Source: Buchnera aphidicola str. Bp (Baizongia pistaciae) (GTDB taxonomy: Bacteria; Pseudomonadota; Gammaproteobacteria; Enterobacterales; Enterobacteriaceae). Taken from it: a DNA stretch of 64,000 nucleotides. The notes under the pieces were generated by a model. That model had not been told where the DNA came from, did no database searches, and saw nothing but the letters and a program-made list of their open reading frames with translations. The stretch covers positions 62,001-126,000 of the forward strand of contig NC_004545.1 in assembly GCF_000007725.1 (NCBI RefSeq), given 5' to 3'. Every line of letters begins with the position of its first letter. Positions within the stretch are counted from its first letter, which is position 1. The position numbers and the translations under genes were made by a program. Below are positions 39,526-50,935 of the stretch, piece after piece.

Positions 39526-40593
39526 TTAATAAGTTTTAGAACATTGTCCTCGATGTCGTAATATATGATCCATAATTGTAATTGACATCATTGCTTCTGC
39601 TATGGGTACTGCTCTTAAACCAACACATGGGTCGTGGCGGCCTAGAATAGATATTTTTTGTTCTCGTCCATGTAGATCAATCGTTTTTCCTATTTTTTTT
39701 ATGCTAGATGTTGGTTTTAATGCTATTGTTGCTATGATGTTTTCTCCATTACTAATTCCACCTAAGATCCCTCCTGCATGGTTATTAGTAAAGCCGTGTT
39801 TGTTCATTTCGTCTCTATGTTCACTTCCTTTTTGATTTACGACTGCAAAACCATCTCCGATTTCTACACCTTTAACTGCGTTAATACTCATTAGTGAGTG
39901 TGCAAGATCTGCATCTAAACGATCAAAAACAGGTTCACCTAAACCTATTGGCACTTTTTCTGCAATAATTTTTATTTTAGCTCCTATAGAATCTCCTTCT
40001 TTTTTTAGTTTTTTAATTAATAAGTTTAAATTGTTTATTTGTTTTACATCAGGACAAAAAAATGGATTTTTTTCAACTTCGTTCCAAGATTTTAGTTTAC
40101 AAGTTATATTTCCGATTTGTTTTAAATATCCTCGGATTAGAATTCCATATTTTGTATATAGATATTTTTTGGCTATTGCTCCTGCTGCCACGCGCATGAC
40201 TGTTTCACGAGCAGATGATCTTCCTCCGCCTCGTGGGTCTCTGATGCCGTATTTTTTATAATAAGTAAAATCGGCGTGTCCTGGTCGGAATAGTTTTTGT
40301 ATGTTATTGTAATCTTGTGATCTTTGGTCTGTGTTTTTAACAGTTAATCCGATACTTGTTCCTGTCGTTTTTCCTTGAAATATTCCCGACAAGATAGTTA
40401 TTTTGTCTAATTCACGTCTTTGAGTAGTATATTTAGATGTTCCAGGTCGTCTTCGGTCGAGTTCTTTTTGAAAATCATTTTCTGATATTTCTAATCCAGG
40501 AGGTGTTCCGTCTATAATACATCCTAGTTTTGGTCCATGTGATTCACCGAATGTAGTTACTCGAAATAATTTTCCAATAGAATTTCCAGCCAT
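39526..40593 (-). CDS. aroC: Chorismate synthase
   Basis: The product is 355 aa (E. coli 361). It makes chorismate, the branch point for phenylalanine, tyrosine and tryptophan, using reduced flavin as cofactor. It starts [20 protein letters not shown], exactly the family N-terminus. An in-frame ATG at 40650 would add 19 unconserved residues. [36 protein letters not shown] and [18 protein letters not shown] are intact. It is divergent from smrB, the E. coli arrangement except that prmB, which lies between them there, is absent. Confidence 0.97.
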
Positions 40594-40975
40594 ATGTAAT
40601 GTTTCCTGTATAGTTAGGATGTTTATTTTTTTAGAATGGATTTTTAACAAATATTATTAACAATTTTTAGAAAAATAGAATGATTTTGAAATTTTTATTA
40701 CATCCATTATTTTTTATTAAATATGTTAAAGTATTATATAAAAATGTTTATTTTTTTTAGGAATAATATTCCTAAGATATGTATAGCAGTACTGTTGCGT
40801 ATTTTTAGCTTAGCATATTAATAGTAATGTATTTATTTTATTAATTTAATTAAAAGGATATTTTGATGTTGTATAATATAGCAAAATTAATTAACTGATT
40901 ATTGGTACATTTAAAACTTAATGTGTTTGCATTTATTTTTTAATGACGTAACTAATGCTATTTTGGTAATCAACA
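40594..40975. other. Divergent promoter region aroC/smrB
   Basis: This is 382 nt with no gene. prmB, which lies between aroC and smrB in E. coli, has left no recognisable trace. The 19-nt perfect palindrome at 40757-40775 is listed separately. Confidence 0.5.
40757..40775. promoter_or_regulatory. Perfect palindrome after a run of eight T
   Basis: TTAGGAATA (40757-40765) mirrors TATTCCTAA (40767-40775) around one A. It is preceded by a T-run from 40751. It lies about midway between divergent aroC and smrB. It could be a protein-binding site or a minor RNA hairpin. There is no downstream T-tract on either strand, so a terminator is unlikely. Confidence 0.4.
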
Positions 40976-41506
40976 ATGAATAAAAGTGATTCATTATTGT
41001 CTAAAGATTTATTTTTATTATATCAAGAATTTAGTGAAATACGTAAAATAAAACAAGATACAGTATTTCAATCTCGGCGTTTTAAATTAGTACAAGATAT
41101 TAAAATTAAAAAAAATATGTATGAGCAAGATATTCATTATCATTATTTATCTTGTCAAAAATTTCAGATTTCATTTAATCATGATTCTATTTTTTATCTT
41201 CGCAATAAAAATTATTTTGATGTATTGAAGAAACTGAAAATAGGAAAATATGTTCCAGAAATAATTTTAGACGTACATGGTTTGAATCAAGATCAAGCAA
41301 AAAGGAAGTTAGGAGAATTATTAAATATTTGTCATAAAGAAAATTTATTTTGCGCTAGTGTTATTCATGGACATGGAAGGAATATTTTAAAAAATAAAAT
41401 ACCGATATGGCTTTCACGACATCCAAGTGTAATAGCTTTTTATAAAATACCTAAAAAATTTGGTAGAAGTACAGCAATTTTGTTTTTAATTCATTCTAGT
41501 GATTAG
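40976..41506 (+). CDS. smrB: Smr-domain endonuclease SmrB
   Basis: The product is 176 aa (E. coli SmrB/YfcN 183). In E. coli SmrB cleaves mRNA at collided ribosomes. The N-terminal region has LFLLYQEFSEIRKIKQDT, matching the family. The Smr domain from about residue 98 shows LDVHGLNQDQAK, with the catalytic DxH, and HGHGRNILKNKIPIWL, then FGRSTAILFLI. The last few residues of E. coli are missing. Retaining a ribosome-rescue nuclease in so small a genome is notable. It is divergent from aroC as in E. coli. Confidence 0.95.
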   Translation: MNKSDSLLSKDLFLLYQEFSEIRKIKQDTVFQSRRFKLVQDIKIKKNMYEQDIHYHYLSCQKFQISFNHDSIFYLRNKNYFDVLKKLKIGKYVPEIILDVHGLNQDQAKRKLGELLNICHKENLFCASVIHGHGRNILKNKIPIWLSRHPSVIAFYKIPKKFGRSTAILFLIHSSD

Positions 41507-41995
41507 TTTTAGTTATTTTTGTTTTTAGTCTTAAGTGTTTTGACATTATTATATATAAATATGAAATGTTAAAATTTTAGTAGTATTTTAGGTTATAAAA
41601 ATATAAATACTGTTAAAATTTTATTTATTAAGATGAAATCATATTAGGTAATTTGGTATTTTAAACTTTCTTCTTGGAATACATATGTGTAATTAATATT
41701 ACATTGTTAAGTTGAATATTTAATAAATGTTTGTAATATTCAAATAATTTTTTTAATACATATGGTATATAGTGTTTTTTTGTAGATCTCTTATTTTTTT
41801 TATGTATAAAATGTTTTATATGCAATAAGTGATTGGTTTTTATGGTTTTAAGGAATATTTTAATAATGGTTTAAAAAATTTTTAAATTCAAATAATTTAA
41901 AAAAAAATAGGCACCTATTCAATATAAATTAGATGTTTATTTGAACATACAACGTATTGCAATTAATTTTAAAATAGGATTACAAGGTAATAAGT
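41507..41995. other. Leader region of the his operon
   Basis: This is 489 nt upstream of hisG. No his leader peptide (a run of His codons) and no attenuator-like terminator/antiterminator stems are visible. A 14-nt near-palindrome AATAGGCACCTATT lies at 41906-41919. TTGAAC at 41941-41946 could be a -35, but the -10 match is weak. AAGGTAATAAGT gives hisG its ribosome site. Confidence 0.5.
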
Positions 41996-42895
41996 ATGAT
42001 TAGTAATAATCGATTGCGGATAGCTATGCAAAAAACTGGAAGGTTGAGTGATGATTCAAAAGATTTATTGACTCGTTGTGGTATTAAAATTAATTTACAT
42101 AAACAAAAATTAATTGCTTTTGCAGAAAATATGCCTATTGATGTTATGTGTGTTCGTGACGATGATATTCCTGGGTTAGTAATGGATAAAGTTGTAGATA
42201 TAGGTATTATTGGAGAAAATGTATTGGAAGAAGAAGTACTAAATCGACAAGTTCAATTAGATAATTGTTCATATACAAAATTAAAACGTTTAGATTTTGG
42301 AATTTGTAGATTGTCGTTAGCTGTTCCAATAAATATAGAATACAATAATATTCATTGTTTAAATCACACTAGAATTGCTACTTCATATCCGCATTTGCTA
42401 AAACGATATTGTGACAAAAAAAAACTTACATTTAAATCATGTATGTTAAATGGATCGGTAGAAGTTGCTCCTCGTGCGGGATTATCAGATGCTATTTGTG
42501 ATTTAGTTTCAACTGGAGCAACATTGGAAGCTAATGGATTGCGAGAAGTTGAAGTTATTTTTTTTTCTAAAGCTTGTGTTATTTGTAAAACAGGATTTAT
42601 CTCGCTTGAAAAAAAAAATGTTATAGATAAATTGATGACACGTATTCAAGGTGTGATTAAAGCACGAGAATCAAAGTATATTATGTTGCACGCTCCTATT
42701 GAAAAATTAGAAAAAGTTATGAATTTATTGCATGGAGCTGAAAATCCAACAATACTAAAATTAGCTGGAGATAATACTCGTGTTGCTATGCATATGGTAA
42801 GTAGCGAAACGCTATTTTGGGAAACTATGGAAAAATTAAAGTTATTAGGTGCTAGTTCTATTTTAGTGTTACCAATTGAAAAAATGATGGAGTAG
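41996..42895 (+). CDS. hisG: ATP phosphoribosyltransferase
   Basis: The product is 299 aa, identical in length to the E. coli long-form HisG. It is the committed step of histidine synthesis, joining ATP and PRPP. It starts [21 protein letters not shown]. The PRPP-binding loop is seen in [14 protein letters not shown], with the C-terminal regulatory domain ending in [14 protein letters not shown]. The C-terminal domain that binds histidine in E. coli is present, so feedback inhibition may persist. It is the first gene of an eight-gene operon with 5 nt to hisD. Confidence 0.98.
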   Translation: MISNNRLRIAMQKTGRLSDDSKDLLTRCGIKINLHKQKLIAFAENMPIDVMCVRDDDIPGLVMDKVVDIGIIGENVLEEEVLNRQVQLDNCSYTKLKRLDFGICRLSLAVPINIEYNNIHCLNHTRIATSYPHLLKRYCDKKKLTFKSCMLNGSVEVAPRAGLSDAICDLVSTGATLEANGLREVEVIFFSKACVICKTGFISLEKKNVIDKLMTRIQGVIKARESKYIMLHAPIEKLEKVMNLLHGAENPTILKLAGDNTRVAMHMVSSETLFWETMEKLKLLGASSILVLPIEKMME

Positions 42896-42900
42896 ATCAT

Positions 42901-44208
42901 ATGGAAGTATATATTCCAATTATTTATTGGAAAAGTTGTAGTGAGAAAGAAAAAAGAGAAATATTATTTAGGCCTGTTGTAAATGATAACAGCCAAATTA
43001 AGGAAGTGGTAAAAGAAATTATTACTAATGTAAAAAATAGTGGAGATAAAGCATTATACGATTATACTAAAACTTTTGATAAAATTCGATTAGAATCTAT
43101 TCAAGTTTCGTATGGTGAAATCGTTGATTCAGATTCTTTTGTGAATGAAGAAATTCAAAAATCTATAAGTGTAGCTAAAAATAATATCAAAATTTTTCAT
43201 GAGAAACAGACACATAATGTAGTTAATATTGAAATACAACCAGGAGTGTTTTGTCGACAAATAATTAGGCCTATACAATCAGTTGGTTTATACATTCCAG
43301 GAGGTTGTGCGCCTTTGGTATCTACAGTATTGATGTTGGCTATTCCAGCTAAAATAGTTGGGTGTAAAAACATTATTTTATGTTCACCACCTCCAATAAC
43401 TAAAGAAATCTTATACGCTAGTAAAATATGCGGAATTCATAATATATTTCAAGTTGGTGGTGCACAAGCAATTGCTGCAATGGCGTTTGGAACAAAAACT
43501 ATACCAAAAGTCAATAAAATTTTTGGTCCAGGAAACGTTTATGTTACAGAAGCAAAATTGCAAATAAATGCGTTGTTAAATGATTTATCCATTGACATGT
43601 TAGCTGGCCCATCTGAAATATTAATTATTGCTGATTTTAAAGCAAATGCATGCATTATTGCTTCGGATTTTTTGTCTCAAATGGAACATGGAATTTATTC
43701 GCAGGCAATATTAGTAACTCCAAGTTACGATTTAGCTTGCAATGTTATTTTTGAAATTAACATACAACTAAAAAATTTGTCGCGTAAAAAAGTAATTAAT
43801 AAATCGTTAAAATATAGTAGGATAATTGTTACTAAAACTTTATTAGAGTGTTTTGAAATATCTAATTTATATGCTCCTGAACATTTAATAATTCAATGTG
43901 AAAATTCGAATAGATTATTAGTTTATGTTATAAATGCAGGTTCTATATTTTTGGGGCGTTGGTCAGCGGTAGCAAGCGGAGATTATGTAACTGGAACAAA
44001 TCATGTTTTGCCAACGTATGGTAGTGCAATTGTAAATTCAGGATTAACGGTAATGGATTTTCAAAAGATAATTTCGGTACAAAAATTAGATCAACAAGGA
44101 TTAATAGATGTTTCATCTTCTATTATATCTTTATCTGAAGTAGAACGTATGGATGCGCATACAAATTCTATTAAACAAAGACTAATTGCATTACAGGATG
44201 TAAAATAA
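42901..44208 (+). CDS. hisD: Histidinol dehydrogenase
   Basis: The product is 435 aa (E. coli 434). This zinc enzyme oxidises histidinol to histidine in two NAD-dependent steps. Motifs are [64 protein letters not shown] with the zinc-binding Gln and His, and APEHLI near residue 325. The TGTNHVLPT zinc-binding block is present near the end. It is closely spaced with hisG and hisC. Confidence 0.98.
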
Positions 44209-44209
44209 T

Positions 44210-45292
44210 ATGGATATTAAAAAGTTAGTACGAAAAAACATATTGCAATTAGTTCCTTACCAGTCAGCACGTAGTATTGGTGGAAATGGGGATGTTTGGT
44301 TAAACGCAAATGAGTTTCCTATTTCTAGTTGTTTAAGTTTAATTAATATATCTTTAAATAGATATCCAGAATTTCAACCTAAAAAGTTATTGAACGCATA
44401 TGCATTTTATTTGGGGATTTGTTCGGAAAAGATATTAGTTACTAGGGGTTCTGATGAAGCGATTGAGTTATTAATTAAAACTTTTTGTGAACCTAGAAAA
44501 GATAAAATTATGTATTTTCCGCCTACATATGATATGTATGATATTAGTGCTAAAATTTTAAATGTGGAAAGCATTGGCATACCTTTATTGAAATCTTTTC
44601 AATTAGATTTAAATTTAATTTTTAGAAATATATGTGGTGTTAAATTAATTTATTTATGTAATCCTAATAATCCTACTGGAAATTTAATTAAAAAACAGGA
44701 TATTATTGCGCTATTAACATATACTAAAGGGAAAGCATTAATAGTTGTGGATGAAGCATACATAGAATTTTGTGCTATGCATAGTATAGTTCAGCTAATT
44801 GAAAAATATTCTAATTTAGTTGTTTTAAGAACTTTATCTAAAGCTTTTTCTTTAGCTGGCTTGCGTTGTGGTTTTTTATTATCTAATTCTAATATTATAA
44901 AAATGTTATCTAAAGTAATTAATCCTTATCCTATATCTTTACCTGTTTCAGATCTTGCTACGCAATCTTTGAGTAAAAAAAATATTGATATCATGAATTC
45001 TAGAGTATTAGATTTAAATAAAACTCGTGTATGGTTCGTAAAGCAGTTAAGAACAATGTATTGTATTAATACTATTTTTGATAGTGTAGCTAATTATTTT
45101 TTGGTAAAGTTTCATGATTCTAAGTTGGTGTTTAAGGAATTGTGGGAGAATAAAGTTATTGTAAGAGATCAAAATAAAAAAACAAATTTAAAAAATTGCA
45201 TACGAATATCTGTCGGTACACGTTTAGAATGTTTTGAAGTGATTCGAATTTTAGAAAGAATAGATCGTTTATATAAAAATGTTAGGAGATAA
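44210..45292 (+). CDS. hisC: Histidinol-phosphate aminotransferase
   Basis: The product is 360 aa (E. coli 356). This PLP enzyme transfers an amino group from glutamate to imidazole acetol phosphate. It has WLNANEFP near the start, [37 protein letters not shown] and the PLP-binding lysine in [16 protein letters not shown]. The C-terminal VRDQNKK and [10 protein letters not shown], with the phosphate-binding Arg, are intact. It begins 1 nt after the hisD stop. Confidence 0.98.
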
Positions 45293-45293
45293 T

Positions 45294-46367
45294 GTGTCTG
45301 AAAAAGTTTTATTCATTGATCGTGATGGTACGTTAATTTCTGAACCCTTAGATAATTTTCAAGTAGACAGTTTTGATAAATTAGAATTTAAACAAGATGT
45401 TATTTCTTCATTAATTACATTAAAAAAATTTAATTACAAATTTGTTATGGTTACTAATCAAGATGGTTTAGGATCAAAAAATTTCCCTTATAAAAGTTTT
45501 ATAAGACCTCATGAATTTATGATAGATGTATTTTTATCTCAAGGTATAAAATTTGAAGAAGTGTTGATTTGTCCACATGAGTTAAAGAGTGGTTGCCAAT
45601 GTAGAAAACCTAATTTAGGAATGGTTCAGCATTGGTTATTGAATGATATGTTAGATAAGCAGCATTCTTGTGTTATAGGTGATAGAAAAACTGACATGAT
45701 TTTAGCTAATAATATGGGGATTTTGGGAATACGCTATGGAACAAAGCAAGGTAATTCATGGAGTGATATTGTATTTAAGTTAACAAAAAAACATGATAGA
45801 CATGCCAAAGTAGTTCGTAATACTAAAGAAACTAATGTAAGTATAGAAGTATGGTTAGACAAGCAAGGAGGTAGTTTAATAAACACTGGATTGAATATGT
45901 TTAATCATATGTTAGATCAAATAGCAGTACATAGTTGTATTCGAATGAAAATTATTTCGAGTGGTGATATTTGTGTTGATGATCATCATACAGTAGAAGA
46001 TGTAGGAATTGTTTTAGGTAAAGCTATTTTAAAAGCTTTAGGTAATAAACTAGGTATTAATAGGTTTGGTTTTGCATTGCCTATGGATGATAGTTCTAGT
46101 TATTGTTTGTTAGATATTTCCGGTCGGCCTTTTCTAAAATTTCGTTCATATTTCAAACATCAATATATAGGAGATATGAGTTCGGAAATGGTTAGACATT
46201 TTTTTCAATCTTTAGCCTTTGCTATGAAATGCACTTTGCATTTACGAAGCATGGGAATTAATGATCATCATCGTTTAGAAAGTTTATTTAAAGTTTTTGG
46301 AAAAACGTTAAAACAAGCGATTGTTGTTAGTGGAAAAAATTTACCGAGTTCTAAGGGATTGCTATAA
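45294..46367 (+). CDS. hisB: Bifunctional histidinol-phosphatase / imidazoleglycerol-phosphate dehydratase
   Basis: The product is 357 aa (E. coli 355), keeping the enterobacterial two-domain fusion. The N-terminal HAD phosphatase shows [21 protein letters not shown] and [15 protein letters not shown] (zinc loop). The C-terminal dehydratase shows [33 protein letters not shown] and [14 protein letters not shown]. The GTG at 45294 is preferred: AGGAG lies 5 nt before it and [13 protein letters not shown] equals the E. coli start. An ATG at 45279 would overlap hisC by 14 nt. Confidence 0.97.
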
Positions 46368-46958
46368 ATGAGCATTGTAATTATAAATACCGGTTGTGCT
46401 AATTTATCATCTTTAAAATATGCTATTCAAAGATTAGGCTACAATGTTATTATTACTAGTAATCATAAAAATATATTAAATGCTAAAAAAGTATTCTTGC
46501 CTGGTGTTGGCACTGCATTTTCAGCTATGAAGATGTTAAATCAATTTAAATTAAAAGATGTTCTTTATAAATATCAACAGCCAGTGTTAGGAATTTGTTT
46601 AGGAATGCAATTACTGTGTTCGTTTAGTAGTGAAAATAATGGTATTAAAATGTTAGATATAATTCATGCTCCTGTTAACATTTTAAAATCTAATAAGTTT
46701 CCCTTACCCCATAATGGTTGGAATAATGTCAGTGTTTGTGATGAAAATCCATTGTTTATTGGTATTAAAAACAATTCTAAATTTTATTTTTTGCATAGTT
46801 ATGCATTGTATGAAAATGATTATATGATAGCTAAAACATTTTATAATGTTTATTTTAGCGCAGCAGTACGTAAAGAAAATTTTTTTGGTGTTCAATTTCA
46901 TCCAGAAAAATCTGGTTTAGTAGGCTTACAATTATTAAAAAATTTTTTGGAGATATAA
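46368..46958 (+). CDS. hisH: Imidazole glycerol phosphate synthase, glutamine amidotransferase subunit
   Basis: The product is 196 aa, the E. coli length. This class I amidotransferase feeds ammonia to HisF. The catalytic triad is present: Cys in [11 protein letters not shown], and His and Glu in [10 protein letters not shown]. The oxyanion region [13 protein letters not shown] is intact. Its ATG follows the hisB stop with no gap (TAAATG), so the genes are translationally coupled. Confidence 0.98.
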
Positions 46959-46961
46959 ATA

Positions 46962-47687
46962 TTGATTATTCCATCTATTGATTTAATTGAAGGTAATATT
47001 GTTAGATTGTATCAGGGAAATTATGATACTAAAACATTTTATCAAAATAATATTTATGATATTGCATTAAAGTATTATAACCAAGGTGCAAAAATAGTAC
47101 ATTTAGTAGATTTAGATGGTGCATTATGTCCAAATAATAAACAAACATCTTTAATTAAAAATTTACTTAATTATTTTAATTTTCATATTCAGGTTGGTGG
47201 TGGAATACGTAGTTATAAAGATGTAGAAACATTGTTATTAAATGGTGCTAAGAGAGTGGTTATAGGTTCTTCGGCAATAAATAATATAACAGAAGTAGAA
47301 AAATGGTTGTTAGAGTTTGGATATAAATCTATTGTTTTAGCATTAGACGTATATGTTCGGAATAATGGATATAAAGAAGTGGTTATTAATGGATGGAAAA
47401 ATCGGTCTAATGTTAGTTTAGAAAGCGTATTAGAGAGGTTTAGTACATTAGGTATAAAATATGTATTGTGTACTGATGTTAAAAAAGATGGAACGTGTTT
47501 AGGTCCTAATTTTACTTTGTATAAGAATATTTCTAAATTATTTAAAAATGTTTGTTTTCAGTTATCTGGAGGAATTGGAACTATTAGTGATGTTATTTCT
47601 GCTAAGAAGTCTGGAATTAAAGACATTATTATAGGGCGGGCATTATTAGAAAACAAATTTAGTTTATTGGAGGCTATTCGATGTTAG
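46962..47687 (+). CDS. hisA: ProFAR isomerase (HisA)
   Basis: The product is 241 aa (E. coli 245). This TIM-barrel isomerase acts on the ProFAR intermediate. Translation starts at TTG, giving [20 protein letters not shown], which is the family N-terminus; TTGGAGA is the ribosome site and no nearby ATG fits. Catalytic Asp residues are in IDLIEG and CTDVKKDGT. Phosphate-binding VGGGIRS and LSGGIGT are intact. It overlaps hisF by 7 nt. Confidence 0.97.
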   Translation: MIIPSIDLIEGNIVRLYQGNYDTKTFYQNNIYDIALKYYNQGAKIVHLVDLDGALCPNNKQTSLIKNLLNYFNFHIQVGGGIRSYKDVETLLLNGAKRVVIGSSAINNITEVEKWLLEFGYKSIVLALDVYVRNNGYKEVVINGWKNRSNVSLESVLERFSTLGIKYVLCTDVKKDGTCLGPNFTLYKNISKLFKNVCFQLSGGIGTISDVISAKKSGIKDIIIGRALLENKFSLLEAIRC

Positions 47688-48457
47688 CTAAACGAATAAT
47701 TCCATGTCTAGATGTGAAATCTGGAATAGTAGTTAAAGGAGTACAATTTAGAAACCATGAAATTGTTGGCGGTATTTTATCTTTAGCAAAGCGTTATACT
47801 CAAGAAGGTGCTGATGAATTAGTATTTTATGATATTGAGGCTTCATCTAATAATAGATTGATAAAAAAAAAATGGGTTTCTCAGATAGCAGAGATAATTA
47901 ATATTCCATTTTGTGTAGCTGGTGGTATACAAACTATTCAAGATGTACAAAGTATTTTATCTAGTGGTGCTGATAAAATATCTATTAATTCTCCTGCTAT
48001 ATCAGATCCTTATTTAATTAGTCGTATTGCAGATCGTTTTGGAGTTCAATGTGTTGTTGTAGGTATAGATTCTTGGTTTAATAAAGAAGAATCTCAATAT
48101 TATGTATATCAATACACTGGTGACAATACGAAAACTATTAAAACCTCTTGGAAGACGTGTGATTGGGTACAAAAAGTACAGGCATTAGGTGCTGGGGAAA
48201 TAGTGTTAAACGTTATGAATCAAGATGGAATGAAAAATGGATATGATTTAGTTCAATTAAAAAAAATTCGTAAAATATGTAATGTTCCCTTAATTGCTTC
48301 AGGTGGCGCAGGAGACTATTTTCACTTTTATGATGTTTTTAATGAGGCAAAAGTTGACGGTGCGTTAGCAGCGTCTGTATTTCATAATCGTATTATAAAA
48401 ATTAATCAGCTTAAAAAATTTTTAATGAAAAAGGGTTTAGAAATTAGAGTATGTTAA
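47681..48457 (+). CDS. hisF: Imidazole glycerol phosphate synthase, cyclase subunit
   Basis: The product is 258 aa, the E. coli length. With HisH it forms imidazole glycerol phosphate and AICAR. It has [20 protein letters not shown] with catalytic Asp11, [31 protein letters not shown] with the second catalytic Asp, and [11 protein letters not shown]. Overlap with hisA and hisI (7 nt each) indicates tight coupling. Confidence 0.98.
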   Translation: MLAKRIIPCLDVKSGIVVKGVQFRNHEIVGGILSLAKRYTQEGADELVFYDIEASSNNRLIKKKWVSQIAEIINIPFCVAGGIQTIQDVQSILSSGADKISINSPAISDPYLISRIADRFGVQCVVVGIDSWFNKEESQYYVYQYTGDNTKTIKTSWKTCDWVQKVQALGAGEIVLNVMNQDGMKNGYDLVQLKKIRKICNVPLIASGGAGDYFHFYDVFNEAKVDGALAASVFHNRIIKINQLKKFLMKKGLEIRVC

Positions 48458-49071
48458 AAAAAATAAATTTTATAGATATTAATTGGAATAAAGTAGATAA
48501 TATGTTACCAGTGGTTATACAACATAATTTATCTGGAAAAGTGTTAATGCATGGATATATGAATCAAGAAGCTTTAAAGAGAACTCAAAATGAAGGTATA
48601 GTTACTTTTTATTCACGTACTAAACAACGTTTGTGGACTAAAGGTGAAACTTCTAAAAACTTTTTGTATGTTACAGATATACGGTTAGATTGCGATCAAG
48701 ATGCATTATTAATTTTTGTTCGTCCAGTAGGAAAAACATGTCATTTGAATCATGTTAGTTGTTTTCAAGTACCTTCCGAAAATTTGTTTTTTTTACATGA
48801 TTTAGATTGTATGTTGAAATTTAAAAAGCATTATGGTTTAGAAAATTCTTATACTTTTAATTTGCATAAAAATGGAGTTAATAGAATCGCTCAAAAAGTT
48901 GCTGAAGAAGCAATAGAAACAGCTATTTCAGCAGTATCGAAAAATAAAGTGGAATTGATTAATGAATCTTCGGATTTAGTTTATCATTTATTAGTATTGC
49001 TACATAGTTACGATTTAGATTTGTATGATGTAATAAAAAATTTAAAAATGAGAAGTAATAAGCAAGTGTAG
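48451..49071 (+). CDS. hisI: Bifunctional phosphoribosyl-AMP cyclohydrolase / phosphoribosyl-ATP pyrophosphatase
   Basis: The product is 206 aa (E. coli HisI 203), keeping the two-domain fusion. The cyclohydrolase half shows [30 protein letters not shown] and the metal-binding LDCDQDALL with CHLNHVSCF. The pyrophosphatase half shows [19 protein letters not shown] and [13 protein letters not shown]. It performs steps 2 and 3 of the pathway. It is the last his gene and leaves a complete hisGDCBHAFI set. Confidence 0.98.
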   Translation: MLKKINFIDINWNKVDNMLPVVIQHNLSGKVLMHGYMNQEALKRTQNEGIVTFYSRTKQRLWTKGETSKNFLYVTDIRLDCDQDALLIFVRPVGKTCHLNHVSCFQVPSENLFFLHDLDCMLKFKKHYGLENSYTFNLHKNGVNRIAQKVAEEAIETAISAVSKNKVELINESSDLVYHLLVLLHSYDLDLYDVIKNLKMRSNKQV

Positions 49072-49111
49072 TGTTGTTTTGTATGTTGTATTGTTTTTTA
49101 AAGATATTTTT

Positions 49112-49140
49112 TTGACAGGTTAGTTTTTGTTACAATTAAT
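49112..49140 (+). promoter_or_regulatory. Candidate sigma-70 promoter for gnd
   Basis: A perfect -35 TTGACA (49112-49117) is followed after 17 nt by ATTAAT (49135-49140, 4 of 6 matches). This would place transcription start about 75 nt before the gnd ATG. It is the best -35 match seen upstream of a correctly oriented gene in the window. Confidence 0.4.
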
Positions 49141-49224
49141 TATCTAATTCATATTAGCATTTTGCGTGTTTTTAAGTTAATGTAATAAGTTTATGAATAA
49201 ATTGTGGAGTGTATAAAGTATATT

Positions 49225-50631
49225 ATGGCTAAGCAACAAATTGGTGTTATAGGTATGGCGGTAATGGGACGTAATTTAGCATTAAATATGGAACGAAATC
49301 AATATACAGTATCTATATTTAATCGATCATTAGATATTACTGAGAAGATTATATTAAATAATCCTAACAAAAATTTATTTCCATTTTTTTCTATAAAAGA
49401 TTTTGTTCTTTCTTTAATAGTACCTAGATGTATTGTATTAATGATAAAATCAGGAGTAGCTACTGACGATACGATTAAATCGCTAATTCCTTATTTAAGC
49501 AAAGGAGATATTATTATTGATGGTGGAAATACATTTTATAAAGATACTATTCAACGTGGTTATGAATTATTAAAAATAGGAGTAAATTTAATTGGAGCTG
49601 GTTTTTCAGGAGGAGAAAAAGGTGCATTATATGGTCCGTCAATCATGCCAGGTGGTCGTCAAGAAGCTTATAATTATGTATCACCTATTTTAAAAAAAAT
49701 AGCTTCAAATTCTGAAGGAATACCATGTGTTACGTATATTGGTCCTGATGGATCTGGTCATTATGTTAAAATGGTTCATAATGGTATTGAATATGGTGAT
49801 ATGCAACTGATAGCTGAATCTTATTTTATTTTAAAAACATTGTTGCGACTAGACAATCAAAGCATTTCAAAAATTTTTGATATTTGGAATCAAGGAGAAT
49901 TAAACAGTTATTTAATTGATATCACTAAAGATATTTTAATTAAAAAGGATGATCAGAATAATTATTTAATAGATTGTATATTAGACGAAGGAAGTAGCAA
50001 AGGAACAGGTACTTGGACCACTAAAAGTGCTTTAGATCTGAATGAACCGTTAACTCTAATTACTGAATCAGTTTTTTTTAGGTATTTATCTTCATTAAAA
50101 TCTCAACGTTTATTAGCGTCTAAGATATTGTGTGGTCCTAAAGATTTTTTTATAGTTTTGAATCGCGATGATTTTATTGAAAAAATTCGACAGGCTTTAT
50201 ATTTAGGAAAAATAATTTCATATGCTCAAGGATTTTCACAATTAAATAGTGCATCTCAAAAATATAATTGGAATTTAAAGTTAGGTGAAATTTCTAGAAT
50301 TTTTCAATCAGGATGTATTATTCGAGCAAAATTACTTAAAAATATTACTCAAGAATATTCTAGTAATAATAATTTTGTTAATTTATTACTTACACCTTAT
50401 TTCAGAGAAATTGCTAATACATATCATAGTTCGTTACGTGAAATCGTGTCTATTTCAGTTAAATATGGAATTCCTATACCTGCTTTGTCATCTGCTATTT
50501 CATATTTTGATAGTTATAGATCGGCATTCTTACCTTCTAATTTAATTCAGGCACAACGAGATTTTTTTGGAGCACACACGTATAAAAGAATTGATAAATC
50601 AGGAATTTTTCACACTAATTGGTATTCTTAA
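49225..50631 (+). CDS. gnd: 6-phosphogluconate dehydrogenase
   Basis: The product is 468 aa, identical in length to E. coli Gnd. It oxidatively decarboxylates 6-phosphogluconate to ribulose 5-phosphate with NADP+. It starts [20 protein letters not shown] with the Rossmann motif. [36 protein letters not shown] with the catalytic Lys, [12 protein letters not shown] and [14 protein letters not shown] are present. A GTG at 49204 would add seven unconserved residues. It directly follows the his operon, the E. coli neighbourhood order. Confidence 0.98.
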   Translation: MAKQQIGVIGMAVMGRNLALNMERNQYTVSIFNRSLDITEKIILNNPNKNLFPFFSIKDFVLSLIVPRCIVLMIKSGVATDDTIKSLIPYLSKGDIIIDGGNTFYKDTIQRGYELLKIGVNLIGAGFSGGEKGALYGPSIMPGGRQEAYNYVSPILKKIASNSEGIPCVTYIGPDGSGHYVKMVHNGIEYGDMQLIAESYFILKTLLRLDNQSISKIFDIWNQGELNSYLIDITKDILIKKDDQNNYLIDCILDEGSSKGTGTWTTKSALDLNEPLTLITESVFFRYLSSLKSQRLLASKILCGPKDFFIVLNRDDFIEKIRQALYLGKIISYAQGFSQLNSASQKYNWNLKLGEISRIFQSGCIIRAKLLKNITQEYSSNNNFVNLLLTPYFREIANTYHSSLREIVSISVKYGIPIPALSSAISYFDSYRSAFLPSNLIQAQRDFFGAHTYKRIDKSGIFHTNWYS

Positions 50632-50935
50632 TTTAAAAATTTTTATTTTTATTTTTATTATGTTTATATTGATGTTAGAGAAATATTGTAAAAGTTAGTT
50701 TTATTTTAATTAAATTTTATTTATTTTTATATGCAAGTAAAGTTTTGAATATGATGAAAAAATATAACATATTTAAAATTAAACAATTTATTGTTTAAAC
50801 ATTAATATTTTAGATTTTAAGTTTATATAAAAATAGTTTTAAAAATTTTTGTAAAATTTTGTACTATTATTAGTATTTTGCGTTATTTTATTTAGAATCA
50901 TATTGTTGTTGCGTATTTAAAGAAGGTTAGTATTA
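50632..50935. other. Intergenic region between gnd and dcd
   Basis: This is 304 nt without a gene. A hairpin TTAAACAA (50779-50786) with TTGTTTAA (50791-50798) and a 4-nt loop may end gnd transcripts but lacks a T-run. Nothing else stands out. Confidence 0.45.

Noticed and set aside
41906-41919. Palindrome AATAGGCACCTATT upstream of hisG as an attenuator
   Set aside because: The stem is 6 bp with a 2-nt loop and no T-run or leader peptide; not enough for an attenuator.
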